Both the position numbers and the translations under genes were made by a program. A stretch of 64,000 nt of DNA from Lepidurus packardi. Lineage: Eukaryota > Arthropoda > Branchiopoda > Notostraca > Triopsidae. The stretch lies in contig JAKZAN010000039.1 of the NCBI GenBank assembly GCA_023053545.1, positions 201,001-265,000 of the forward strand. Reading direction: 5' to 3'. The notes under the pieces are model-generated. The model saw only the letters and a program-made list of their open reading frames with translations, was not told where the DNA came from and searched no databases. Shown here one piece after another: positions 34,561 to 47,109 of the stretch. Every line of letters starts with the position of its first letter. The stretch's first letter is position 1.

Positions 34561-36710
34561 AATTCAGCCCGTAAGGAATTAATTCTGTCCGTAAGGAATT
34601 AATTCAGTGTGTAAGGAATTAATGAAGTCCGTAAGGAATTAATTAAGATCGTAAGGAATTAATTCAGTCCGTAAGGAATTAATTCAGTCCGTAAGGAATT
34701 AATTCAGTCCGTAAGGAATTAATTCAGTCCGTAAGGAATTATTTCAGTCCGTAATTAATTAATTCATTCCTTACGGAATTAATTAAGTCCATAAGGAATT
34801 AATTTAGTCTGTAAGGATTTAATTAAGTCCGTAATGAATTAATTCAGTCCTTAAGGAATAACTTCTGTACGTATGGAAATAATTCAGTCCGTAATGGATT
34901 AATTAATTCCGTAATGAATTAATTCAGTCCGTAAAGAATTAATAAAATCCGTACGGAATTAATTCAGACCGTAAGGAATTAATTCAGTCCGTAAGGAATT
35001 AATTCAGTCCGTAAGGAATTAATTCAGTCCGTAAGGAATTATTTCAGTCCGTAAGGAATTAATTCAGTAAGAAAGGAATTTAATCAATCCATAAGGAATT
35101 AATTCAGTCTGTAAGGATTTAATTAAGTCCGTAATGAATTAATTCAGTCCGTAAGGAATTAATTCAGTCCGTAAGGAATTAATTCAGTCCGTAAGAAATT
35201 AATTCAGTCCGTAGGAATTAATTCAGTCCGTAAGGAATTATTTCAGTCCGTAAGGAATTAATTCAGTAAGAAAGGAATTCTATCAATCCTAAAGAATTAA
35301 TTCAGTCCGTAAGGAAATATTTCAGTCCGTAAGGAATTCATTCAGTCCGTAAGGAATTCAATCAATCTTAAAGAATTAATTCAGTCCGTAAGGAACTAAT
35401 TCAGTCCGTAAGGAATTAATTCAGTCCGTAAGGAATTAATTAAGTCCGTAAGGAATTAATTAAGTCCGTAAGGAATTAATTAAGTCCGTAAGGAATTAAT
35501 TAAGTACGTAAGGAATTAATTCAGTCCGTAAGGAATTATTTCAGTCCGTAGTTAATTCATTCATTCCTTACGGAATTAATTAAGTCCATAAGGAATTAAT
35601 TTAGTCTGTAAGGATTTAATTAAGTCCGTAATGAATTAATTCAGTCCGTAAGGAATAACTTCAGTACGTAAGGAAATAATTCATTCCGTAATGGATTAAT
35701 TAGGTCCGTAATGAATTAATTCAGTCCGTAAGGAATTAGTAAAATCCGTACGGAATTAATTCAGACCGTAAGGAATTAATTCAGTCCGTAAGGAATTAAT
35801 TCAGTCCGTAAGGATTTAATTCAGTCCGTAAGGTATTAATTCAGTCCGTAAGGAATTAATTCAGTCCGTAAGGAATTAATTCAGTCCGTAAGGAATTAAT
35901 TCAGTCCGTAATGAATAAGTTCAGTCCGTAAGGAATTAATTCAGTCCGTAAGGAATTAATTCAGTCCGTAATGAATAAGTTCAGTCCGTAAGGAATTAAT
36001 TCAGTCCGTAATGAATAAGTTCAGTCCGTAAGGAATTAATTCAGTCCGTAAGGAATTAATTCAGTCCGTAAGGAATTATTTCAGTCCGTAATTAATTCAT
36101 TCATTCCTTACGGAATTAATTAAGTCCATAATGAATTAATTCAGTCCGTAAGGAATAACTTCAGTACGTAAGGAAATAATTCAGTCCGTAATGGATTAAT
36201 TAGGTCCGTAATGAATTAATTCAGTCCGTAAGGAATTAGTAAAATCCGTACGGAATTAATTCAGACCGTAAGGAATTAATTCAGTCCGTAAGGAATTAAT
36301 TCAGTCCGTAAGGAATTAATTCAGTCAGTAAGGAATTAATTCAGTCCGTAAGGAATTAATTCAGTCCGTAAGGAATTAATTCAGTCCGTAAGGAATTAAT
36401 TCAGTCCGTAAGGTATTAATTCAGTCCGTAAGGTATTAATTCAGTCCGTAAGGAATTAATTCAGTCCGCAAGGAATTAATTCAGTCCGTAAGGAATTAAT
36501 TCAGTCCGTAAGGAATAAGTTCAGTACGTAAGGAATTAATTCAGTCCGTAATCGATTAATTAAGTCCGTAATGAATTAATTCAGCCCGTATGAAATTAAT
36601 TCAGTCCGTAAGGAATTAATTAAGGAATTGATTCAGTCCGTAAGGAATTAATTCAGTCCGTAAGGAATTAATTCAGTCCGAAAGGATTTAATTCGGTCCG
36701 TAAGGTATTA
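34560..36710 (+). repeat. About 2.1-kb block, left member of a 4,440-bp-offset pair
   Basis: This block matches about 39,000-41,150: AATGAAG at 34621 and 39060 (offset 4,439), CGTAGTTAAT cassettes near 35,550 and 39,990, TCAGACCG at 35761 and 40201, CATAATGA near 36,128 and 40,568, and the 32-bp hybrid at 36605 and 41045 (offset 4,440). The one-base step is the 19-bp unit at 35208-35226. At 36,711 it switches to an AAG-ended unit followed by GTAATGA and diverges. Confidence 0.82.
35208..35226 (+). repeat. Private 19-bp monomer
   Basis: TCCGTAGGAATTAATTCAG has one A fewer than the consensus. The partner unit 4,440 bp downstream is intact, so this is a late one-base deletion or a sequencing error. 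Confidence 0.78.
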
Positions 36711-37190
36711 ATTAAGTCCGTAATGAATTAATTCAGTCCGTATGAAATTAATTCAGTCCGTAAGGAATTAATTCAGTCCGTAAGGAATTAATTCAGTCCG
36801 TAAGGAATAAGTTCAGTACGTAAGGAATTAATTCAGTCCGTAATCGATTAATTAAGTCCGTAATGAATTAATTCAGCCCGTATGAAATTAATTCAGTCCG
36901 TAAGGAATTAATTAAGGAATTGATTCAGTCCGTAAGGAATTAATTCAGTCCGTAAGGAATTAATTCAGTCCGAAAGGATTTAATTCGGTCCGTAAGGTAT
37001 TAATTCAGTCCGTAAGGAATTAATTCAGTCCGTAAGGAATTAATTCAGTCCGTAAGAAATTAATTCAGTCCGTAAGGAATTAATTCAGTCCGTAAGGAAT
37101 TAATTCAGTCCGTAAGGAATAAGTTCAGTACGTAAGGAATTAATTCAGTTAGTAATCGATTAATTAAGTCCGTAATGAATTAATTCAGTC
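36605..37190 (+). repeat. 292-bp local repeat around ATTGATTCAG hybrids
   Basis: The 32-bp hybrids at 36605 and 36897 are 292 bp apart, and the surrounding units (GTAATCG, CCCGTATGA, CCGAAAGG, TTCGG) agree. A further hybrid at 37884 lies 987 bp after the second. The joint between the first two copies, at about 36,711, is the same place where the 4,440-bp-offset block stops matching. Confidence 0.72.
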
Positions 37191-37208
37191 CGTATGAAAT
37201 TAATTAAG

Positions 37209-37244
37209 TAATGGATTAAGTAATGGATTAATGGATTAATTAAG
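37209..37244 (+). repeat. Scrambled 36-bp patch (shortest units in the array)
   Basis: After a normal unit ending at 37208, the 20-bp register is lost. TAATGGATTAAG (12 bp) is followed by TAATGGATT and AATGGATTAATTAAG. These are three partial copies of the end of a GTAATGG monomer, each lacking the TCCG start. The regular array resumes at 37245 with a GTAATGG monomer. I found no second copy of this arrangement in the window, so it appears private and young. Confidence 0.9.
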
Positions 37245-37324
37245 TCCGTAATGGATTAATTAAGTCCGTAATGAATTAATTCAGTCCGGATGAAATTAAT
37301 TCAGTCCGTAACGAAATCATTCAG

Positions 37325-38985
37325 TCCTTAAGGAATTAATTCAGTAAGAAAGGAATTCAATCAATCCTAAAGAATTAATTCAGTCCGTAAGGAACTAATT
37401 CAGTCCGTAAGGAATTAATTCTGTCCGTAAGGAATTAATTCAGTGTGTAAGGAATTAATGAAGTCCGTAAGGAATTAATTAAGATCGTAAGGAATTAATT
37501 CAGTCCGTAAGGAATTAATTCAGTCCGTAAGGAATTAATTCAGTCCGTAAGGAATTAATTCAGTCCGTAAGGATTTAATTCAGTCCGTAAGGTATTAATT
37601 CAGTCCGTAAGGAATTAATTCAGTCCGTAAGGAATTAATTCAGTCCGTAAGGAATAAGTTCAGTACGTAAGGAATTAATTCAGTCCGTAATCGATTAATT
37701 AAGTCCGTAATGAATTAATTCAGTCCGTATGAAATTAATTCAGTCCGTAAGGAATTAATTCAGTCCGTAAGGAATTAATTCAGTCCGTAAGGAATAAGTT
37801 CAGTACGTAAGGAATTAATTCAGTCCGTAATCGATTAATTAAGTCCGTAATGAATTAATTCAGCCCGTATGAAATTAATTCAGTCCGTAAGGAATTAATT
37901 AAGGAATTGATTCAGTCCGTAAGGAATTAATTCAGTCCGTAAGGAATTAATTCAGTCCGAAAGGATTTAATTCGGTCCGTAAGGTATTAATTCAGTCCGT
38001 AAGGAATTAATTCAGTCCGTAAGGAATTAATTCAGTCCGTAAGAAATTAATTCAGTCCGTAAGGAATTAATTCAGTCCGTAAGGAATTAATTCAGTCCGT
38101 AAGGAATAAGTTCAGTACGTAAGGAATTAATTCAGTTAGTAATCGATTAATTAAGTCCGTAATGAATTAATTCAGTCCGTATGAAATTAATTAAGTCCGT
38201 AAGGAATTAATTAAGGAATTAATTCTCTCCGTAAGGAATTAATTCAGTCCGTAAGGAATTATTTCAGTCCGTAATTAATTAATTCATTCCTTACGGAATT
38301 AATTAAGTCCATAAGGAATTAATTCAGTCTGTAAGGATTTAATTAAGTCCGTAATGAATTAATTCAGTCCGTAAGGAATTAATTCAGTCCGTAATGGATT
38401 AATTAAGTCCGTAATGAATTAATTCAGTCCGTATGAAATTAATTCAGTCCGTAACGAAATCATTCAGTCCTTAAGGAATTAATTCAGTAAGAAAGGAATT
38501 CAATCAATCCTAAAGAATTAATTCAGTCCGTAAGGAACTAATTCAGTCCGTAAGGAATTAATTCTGTCCGTAAGGAATTAATTCAGTGTGTAAGGAATTA
38601 ATGAAGTCCGTAAGGAATTAATTAAGATCGTAAGGAATTAATTCAGTCCGTAAGGAATTAATTCAGTCCGTAATTAATTAATTCAGTCCGTAAGGAATTA
38701 ATTCAGTCCGTAAGGAATTATTTCAGTCCGTAATTAATTAATTCATTCCTTACGGAATTAATTAAGTCCATAAGGAATTAATTTAGTCTGTAAGGATTTA
38801 ATTAAGTCCGTAATGAATTAATTCAGTCCTTAAGGAATAACTTCTGTACGTATGGAAATAATTCAGTCCGTAATGGATTAATTAATTCCGTAATGAATTA
38901 ATTCAGTCCGTAAAGAATTAATAAAATCCGTACGGAATTAATTCAGACCGTAAGGAATTAATTCAGTCCGTAAGGAATTAATTAA
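37325..38985 (+). repeat. A-type blocks repeated at 1,143 bp
   Basis: TCCGTAACGAAATC units at 37305 and 38448, TCCTTAAGG at 37325 and 38468, and ATTCTG at about 37,421 and 38,564 recur at an offset of 1,143. The intervening stretch carries two GTAATCG and CCCG segments and the hybrids at 37884 and 38196. A third ACGAAATC block begins near 41,613. Confidence 0.7.
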
Positions 38986-38999
38986 GTCCGTAATGAATT

Positions 39000-41150
39000 A
39001 ATTCAGTCCGTAAGGAATTAATTCTGTCCGTAAGGAATTAATTCAGTGTGTAAGGAATTAATGAAGTCCGTAAGGAATTAATTAAGATCGTAAGGAATTA
39101 ATTCAGTCCGTAAGGAATTAATTCAGTCCGTAAGGAATTAATTCAGTCCGTAAGGAATTAATTCAGTCCGTAAGGAATTATTTCAGTCCGTAATTAATTA
39201 ATTCATTCCTTACGGAATTAATTAAGTCCATAAGGAATTAATTTAGTCTGTAAGGATTTAATTAAGTCCGTAATGAATTAATTCAGTCCTTAAGGAATAA
39301 CTTCTGTACGTATGGAAATAATTCAGTCCGTAATGGATTAATTAATTCCGTAATGAATTAATTCAGTCCGTAAAGAATTAATAAAATCCGTACGGAATTA
39401 ATTCAGACCGTAAGGAATTAATTCAGTCCGTAAGGAATTAATTCAGTCCGTAAGGAATTAATTCAGTCCGTAAGGAATTATTTCAGTCCGTAAGGAATTA
39501 ATTCAGTAAGAAAGGAATTCAATCAATCCATAAGGAATTAATTCAGTCTGTAAGGATTTAATTAAGTCCGTAATGAATTAATTCAGTCCGTAAGGAATTA
39601 ATTCAGTCCGTAAGGAATTAATTCAGTCCGTAAGAAATTAATTCAGTCCGTAAGGAATTAATTCAGTCCGTAAGGAATTATTTCAGTCCGTAAGGAATTA
39701 ATTCAGTAAGAAAGGAATTCAATCAATCCTAAAGAATTAATTCAGTCCGTAAGGAAATATTTCAGTCCGTAAGGAATTCATTCAGTCCGTAAGGAATTCA
39801 ATCAATCTTAAAGAATTAGTTCAGTCCGTAAGGAACTAATTCAGTCCGTAAGGAATTAATTCAGTCCGTAAGGAATTAATTAAGTCCGTAAGGAATTAAT
39901 TAAGTCCGTAAGGAATTAATTAAGTCCGTAAGGAATTAATTAAGTACGTAAGGAATTAATTCAGTCCGTAAGGAATTATTTCAGTCCGTAGTTAATTCAT
40001 TCATTCCTTACGGAATTAATTAAGTCCATAAGGAATTAATTTAGTCTGTAAGGATTTAATTAAGTCCGTAATGAATTAATTCAGTCCGTAAGGAATAACT
40101 TCAGTACGTAAGGAAATAATTCAGTCCGTAATGGATTAATTAGGTCCGTAATGAATTAATTCAGTCCGTAAGGAATTAGTAAAATCCGTACGGAATTAAT
40201 TCAGACCGTAAGGAATTAATTCAGTCCGTAAGGAATTAATTCAGTCCGTAAGGATTTAATTCAGTCCGTAAGGTATTAATTCAGTCCGTAAGGAATTAAT
40301 TCAGTCCGTAAGGAATTAATTCAGTCCGTAAGGAATTAATTCAGTCCGTAATGAATAAGTTCAGTCCGTAAGGAATTAATTCAGTCCGTAAGGAATTAAT
40401 TCAGTCCGTAATGAATAAGTTCAGTCCGTAAGGAATTAATTCAGTCCGTAATGAATAAGTTCAGTCCGTAAGGAATTAATTCAGTCCGTAAGGAATTAAT
40501 TCAGTCCGTAAGGAATTATTTCAGTCCGTAATTAATTCATTCATTCCTTACGGAATTAATTAAGTCCATAATGAATTAATTCAGTCCGTAAGGAATAACT
40601 TCAGTACGTAAGGAAATAATTCAGTCCGTAATGGATTAATTAGGTCCGTAATGAATTAATTCAGTCCGTAAGGAATTAGTAAAATCCGTACGGAATTAAT
40701 TCAGACCGTAAGGAATTAATTCAGTCCGTAAGGAATTAATTCAGTCCGTAAGGAATTAATTCAGTCAGTAAGGAATTAATTCAGTCCGTAAGGAATTAAT
40801 TCAGTCCGTAAGGAATTAATTCAGTCCGTAAGGAATTAATTCAGTCCGTAAGGTATTAATTCAGTCCGTAAGGTATTAATTCAGTCCGTAAGGAATTAAT
40901 TCAGTCCGCAAGGAATTAATTCAGTCCGTAAGGAATTAATTCAGTCCGTAAGGAATAAGTTCAGTACGTAAGGAATTAATTCAGTCCGTAATCGATTAAT
41001 TAAGTCCGTAATGAATTAATTCAGCCCGTATGAAATTAATTCAGTCCGTAAGGAATTAATTAAGGAATTGATTCAGTCCGTAAGGAATTAATTCAGTCCG
41101 TAAGGAATTAATTCAGTCCGAAAGGATTTAATTCGGTCCGTAAGGTATTA
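39000..41150 (+). repeat. About 2.1-kb block, right member of the 4,440-bp-offset pair
   Basis: This is the partner of 34,560-36,710. Its left joint (about 38,985-39,000) interrupts an A-type block: a GTAATGA unit is followed directly by the unit leading to ATTCTG. Private differences from the partner include AATTAGTTCAG near 39,817 and AATCAATCC where the left copy has TATCAATCC. Confidence 0.8.
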
Positions 41151-42029
41151 ATTCAGTCCGTAAGGAATTAATTCAGTCCGTAAGGAATTAATTCAGTCCG
41201 TAAGAAATTAATTCAGTCCGTAAGGAATTAATTCAGTCCGTAAGGAATTAATTCAGTCCGTAAGGAATAAGTTCAGTACGTAAGGAATTAATTCAGTTAG
41301 TAATCGATTAATTAAGTCCGTAATGAATTAATTCAGTCCGTATGAAATTAATTCAGTCCGTAAGGAATTAATTAAGGAATTAATTCTCTCCGTAAGGAAT
41401 TAATTCAGTCCGTAAGGAATTATTTCAGTCCGTAATTAATTAATTCATTCCTTACGGAATTAATTAAGTCCATAAGGAATTAATTCAGTCTGTAAGGATT
41501 TAATTAAGTCCGTAATGAATTAATTCAGTCCGTAAGGAATTAATTCAGTCCGTAATGGATTAATTAAGTCCGTAATGAATTAATTCAGTCCGTATGAAAT
41601 TAATTCAGTCCGTAACGAAATCATTCAGTCCTTAAGGAATTAATTCAGTAAGAAAGGAATTCAATCAATCCTAAAGAATTAATTCAGTCCGTAAGGAACT
41701 AATTCAGTCCGTAAGGAATTAATTCTGTCCGTAAGGAATTAATTCAGTGTGTAAGGAATTAATGAAGTCCGTAAGGAATTAATTAAGATCGTAAGGAATT
41801 AATTCAGTCCGTAAGGAATTAATTCAGTCCGTAAGGAATTAATTCAGTCCGTAAGGAATTATTTCAGTCCGTAATTAATTAATTCATTCCTTACGGAATT
41901 AATTAAGTCCATAAGGAATTAATTTAGTCTGTAAGGATTTAATTAAGTCCGTAATGAATTAATTCAGTCCTTAAGGAATAACTTCTGTACGTATGGAAAT
42001 AATTCAGTCCGTAATGGATTAATTAATTC

Positions 42030-43700
42030 CGTAAGGATTTAATTCAGTCCGTAAGGAATTAATTCAGTCCGTAAGGAATTAATTCAGTCCGTAAGGATTT
42101 AATTCAGTCCGTAAGGTATTAATTCAGTCCGTAAGGAATTAATTCAGTCCGTAAGGAATTAATTCAGTCCGTAAGGAATTAAATCAGTCCGTAAGGAATT
42201 AATTCAGTCCGTAAGGAATTAATTCAGTCCGTAAGGAATTAATTCAGTCCGTAAGGAATAAGTTCAGTACGTAAGGAATTAATTCAGTCCGTAATCGATT
42301 AATTAAGTCCGTAATGAATTAATTCGGTCCGTATGAAATTAACTCAGTCCGTAAGGAATTAATTAAGGAATTAATTCAGTCCGTAAGGAATTAATTCAGT
42401 CCGTAAGGAATTATTTCAGTCCGTAATTAATTAATTCATTCCTTACGGAATTTATTAAGTCCATAAGGAATTAATTCAGTCTGTAAGGATTTAATTCAGT
42501 CTGTAAGGATTTAATTAAGTCCGTAATGAATTAATTCAGTCCGTAAGGAATTAATTCAGTCCGTAAGGAATTAATTCAGTCCGTAAGGAATTAATTCAGT
42601 CCGTAAGTATTTAATTCAATCCGTAAGGTATTAATTCAGTCCGTAAGGAATTAATTCAGTCCGTAAGGAATTAATTCAGTCCGTAAGGAGTTAATTCAGT
42701 CCGTAAGGAATTAATTCTGTCCGTGAGGATGTAATTCAGTCCGTAAGGTATTAATTCAGTCCGTAAGGAATTAATTCAGTCCGTAAGGAATTAATTCAGT
42801 CCGTAAGGATTTAATTCAGTCCGTAAGGTATTAATTCAGTCCGTAAGGAATTAATTCAGTCCGTAAGGAATTAATTCAGTCCGTAAGGAGTTAATTCAGT
42901 CCGTAAGGAATTAATTCTGTCCGTGAGGATGTAATTCAGTCCGTAAGGTATTAATTCAGTCCGTAAGGAATTAATTCCGTCCGTAAGGAATTAATTCAGT
43001 ACGTAAGGAATTAATTCAGTCCGTAAGGAATTAATTCAGTCCGTAAGGAATTATTTTAATTAAGTCCATAAGGAATTAATTCAGTCTGTAAGGATTTAAT
43101 TAAGTCCGTAATGAATTAATTCAGTCCGTAAGGAAAAACTTCAGTACGTAAGGAAATAATTGAGTCCGTAATGGATTAATTCAGTACGTAAGGAATTAAT
43201 TCAGTCCGTAAGGAATTAATTCAGTCCGTAAGGAATTCATTCAGTCCGTAAGGAATTCATTCAGTCCGTAAAGAATTAATTCAGTGAGAAAGGAATTCAA
43301 TCAATCTTAAAGAATTAATTCAGTCCGTAAGGAACTAATTCAGTCCGTAAGGAATTAATTAAGTCCGTAAGGAATTAATTAAGTCCGTAAGGAATTATTT
43401 CAGTCCGTAATTAATTAATTCATTCCTTACGGAATTAATTAAGTCCATAAGGAATTAATTTAGTCTGTAAGGATTTAATTCAGTCCGTAATGAATTAATT
43501 CAGTCCGTAAGGAATAACTTCAGTACGTAAGGAAATAATTCATTCCGTAATGGATTAATTCAGTACGTAAGGAATTAATTCAGTCAGTAAGGAATTAATT
43601 CAGTCAGTAAGGAATAAGTTCAGTACGTAAGGAATTAATTCAGTCCGTAATCGATTAATTAATTCCGTAATGAATTAATTCAGTCCGTATGAAATTAATT
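42030..43700 (+). repeat. Domain-B island inside domain C
   Basis: At about 42,029-42,036 an A-type block breaks off in AATTCCG and continues with GTAAGGATTTAATTCAG, giving sequence otherwise seen only at 19.3-20.4 and 25.4-26.4 kb. The island carries the AACTCAG-linked 32-bp hybrid (42348), TGAGGATG units 200 bp apart (42724, 42924), the 25-bp junction (43040), GAAAAACTTCAG and a TGAGAAAGG unit (43285). Offsets from the left B block are 22,658, then 22,678 after a private one-monomer duplication near 42,480-42,500. The right border is diffuse (43,350-43,700). Confidence 0.82.
43040..43064 (+). repeat. 25-bp junction unit, copy 5 (in the island)
   Basis: This has the same joint as 19285, 20362, 25280 and 26397, and is the only copy outside domain B. 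It follows the TGAGGATG pair as at 20362 and 26397, which identifies that part of domain B as the source or a shared ancestor. Confidence 0.9.
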
Positions 43701-43843
43701 CAGTCTGTAAGGATTTAATTAAGTCCGTAATGAATTAATTCAGTCCGTAAGGAATTAATTCAGTCCGTAATGGATTAATTAAGTCCGTAATGAATTAATT
43801 CAGTCCGTATGAAATTAATTCAGTCCGTAAGGAATTCATTCAG

Positions 43844-45612
43844 TCCTTAAGGAATTAATTCAGTAAGAAAGGAATTCAATCAATCCTAAAGAATTAATTC
43901 AGTCCGTAAGGAACTAATTCAGTCCGTAAGGAATTAATTCTGTCCGTAAGGAATTAATTCAGTGTGTAAGGAATTAATGAAGTCCGTAAGGAATTAATTA
44001 AGATCGTAAGGAATTAATTCAGTCCGTAAGGAATTAATTCAGTCCGTAAGGAATTAATTCAGTCCGTAAGGAATTAATTCAGTCCGTAAGGAATTATTTC
44101 AGTCCGTAATTAATTAATTCATTCCTTACGGAATTAATTAAGTCCATAAGGAATTAATTTAGTCTGTAAGGATTTAATTAAGTCCGTAATGAATTAATTC
44201 AGTCCTTAAGGAATAACTTCTGTACGTATGGAAATAATTCAGTCCGTAATGGATTAATTAATTCCGTAATGAATTAATTCAGTCCGTAAAGAATTAATAA
44301 AATCCGTACGGAATTAATTCAGACCGTAAGGAATTAATTCAGTCCGTAAGGAATTAATTCAGTCCGTAAGGAATTAATTCAGTCCGTAAGGAATTATTTC
44401 AGTCCGTAAGGAATTAATTCAGTAAGAAAGGAATTCAATCAATCCATAAGGAATTAATTCAGTCTGAAAGGATTTAATTAAGTCCGTAATGAATTAATTC
44501 AGTCCGTAAGGAATTAATTCAGTCCGTAAGGAATTAATTCAGTCCGTAAGAAATTAATTCAGTCCGTAAGGAATTAATTCAGTCCGTAAGGAATTATTTC
44601 AGTCCGTAATCAATTAATTCAGTAAGAAAGGAATTCAATCAATCCTAAAGAATTAATTCAGTCCGTAAGGAAATATTTCAGTCCGTAAGGAATTCATTCA
44701 GTCCGTAAGGAATTCAATCAATCTTAAAGAATTAATTCAGTCCGTAAGGAACTAATTCAGTCCGTAAGGAATTAATTCAGTCCGTAAGGAATTAATTAAG
44801 TCCGTAAGGAATTAATTAAGTCCGTAAGGAATTATTTCAGTCCGTAGTTAATTAATTCATTCCTTACGGAATTAATTAAGTCCATAAGGAATTATTTTAT
44901 TCTGTAAGGATTTAATTAAGTCCGTGAGGAATTAATTCAGTCCGTAAGGAATAAGTTCAGTACGTAAGGAATTAATTCAGTCCGTAAGGAATAAGTTCAG
45001 TACGTAAGGAATTAATTCAGTCCGTAATCGATTAATTAAGTCCGTAATGAATTAATTCAGTCCGTAATGAATTAATTCAGTCCGTATGAAATTAATTCAG
45101 TCCGTAAGGAAATAATTCAGTCCGTAATTAATTAATTCAGCCCGTAAGGAATTATTTCAGTCCGTAATTAATTAATTCATTCCTTACGGAATTAATTAAG
45201 TCCATAAGGAATTAATTCAGTCTGTAAGGATTTAATTAAGTCCGTAATGAATTAATTCAGTCCGTAAGGAATTAATTAAGTCCGTAAGGAATTAATTCAG
45301 TCCGTAAGGAATTAATTCAGTCAGTAAGGAATTAATTTAGTCCGTAAGGAATTAATTAAGGAATTAATTCTCTCCGTAAGGAATTAATTCAGTCCGTAAG
45401 GAATTATTTCAGTCCGTAATTAATTAATTCATTCCTTACGGAATTAATTAAGTCCATAAGGAATTAATTCAGTCTGTAAGGATTTAATTAAGTCCGTAAT
45501 GAATTAATTCAGTCCGTAAGGAATTAATTCAGTCCGTAATGGATTAATTAAGTCCGTAATGAATTAATTCAGTACGTATGAAATTAATTCAGTCCGTAAG
45601 GAATTCATTCAG
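43844..45612 (+). repeat. About 1.8-kb A/C HOR, copy 1
   Basis: This runs from TCCTTAAGG at 43844 to the same unit at 45613 (1,769 bp). The offset grows to 1,789 at GTACGTATGG (44223 and 46012) and 1,829 at the GTAGTTAATT cassette (44841 and 46670) through changes in monomer count. It contains a local duplication of the GGAATAAG / TACGTAAGG pair near 44,941-45,020 and the TTCTC hybrid at 45341. Confidence 0.7.
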
Positions 45613-47109
45613 TCCTTAAGGAATTAATTCAGTAAGAAAGGAATTCAATCAATCCTAAAGAATTAATTCAGTCCGTAAGGAACTAATTCAGTCCGTAAGG
45701 AATTAATTCTGTCCGTAAGGAATTAATTCAGTGTGTAAGGAATTAATGAAGTCCGTAAGGAATTAATTAAGATCGTAAGGAATTAATTCAGTCCGTAAGG
45801 AATTAATTCAGTCCGTAAGGAATTAATTCAGTCCGTAAGGAATTAATTCAGTCCGTAAGGAATTAATTCAGTCCGTAAGGAATTATTTCAGTCCGTAATT
45901 AATTAATTCATTCCTTACGGAATTAATTAAGTCCATAAGGAATTAATTTAGTCTGTAAGGATTTAATTAAGTCCGTAATGAATTAATTCAGTCCTTAAGG
46001 AATAACTTCTGTACGTATGGAAATAATTCAGTCCGTAATGGATTAATTAATTCCGTAATGAATTAATTCAGTCCGTAAAGAATTAATAAAATCCGTACGG
46101 AATTAATTCAGACCGTAAGAAATTAATTCAGTCCGTAAGGAATTAATTCAGTCCGTAAGGAATTAATTCAGTCCGTAAGGAATTATTTCAGTCCGTAAGG
46201 AATTAATTCAGTAAGAAAGGAATTCAATCAATCCATAAGGAATTAATTCAGTCTGTAAGGATTTAATTAAGTCCGTAATGAATTAATTCAGTCCGTAAGG
46301 AATTAATTCAGTCCGTAAGTAATTAATTCAGTCCGTAAGAAATTAATTCAGTCCGTAAGGAATTAATTCAGTCCGTAAGGAATTATTTCAGTCCGTAAGG
46401 AATTAATTCAGTAAGAAAGGAATTCAATCAATCCTAAAGAATTAATTCAGTCCGTAAGGAAATATTTCAGTCCGTAAGGAATTCATTCAGTCCGTAAGGA
46501 ATTCAATCAATCTTAAAGAATTAATTCAGTCCGTAAGGAACTAATTCAGTCCGTAAGGAATTAATTCAGTCCGTAAGGAATTAATTAAGTCCGTAAGGAA
46601 TTAATTAAGTCCGTAAGGAATTAATTAAGTACGTAAGGAATTAATTCAGTCCGTAAGGAATTATTTCAGTCCGTAGTTAATTAATTCATTCCTTACGGAA
46701 TTAATTAAGTCCATAAGGAATTATTTTAGTCTGTAAGGATTTAATTAAGTCCGTGAGGAATTAATTCAGTCCGTAAGGAATAAGTTCAGTACGTAAGGAA
46801 TTAGTTCAGTCCGTAATCGATTAATTAAGTCCGTAATGAATTAATTCAGTCCGTAATGAATTAATTCAGTCCGTATGAAATTAATTCAGTCCGTAAGGAA
46901 TTAATTCAGTCCGTAAGGAATTAATTCAGCCCGTAAGGAATTATTTCAGTCCGTAATTAATTAATTCATTCCTTACGGAATTAATTAAGTCCATAAGGAA
47001 TTAATTCAGTCTGTAAGGATTTAATTAAGTCCGTAATGAATTAATTCAGTCCGTAAGGAATTAATTAAGTCCGTAAGGAATTAATTCAGTCCGTAAGGAA
47101 TTAATTCAG
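45613..47109 (+). repeat. About 1.8-kb A/C HOR, copy 2
   Basis: This copy aligns with the preceding HOR but has five rather than four consensus monomers in the run after AAGATCG. Private changes include GTAAGAAATT near 46,117 and GTAAGTAATT near 46,317. It passes into the 2,162-bp HOR region to the right. Confidence 0.68.
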
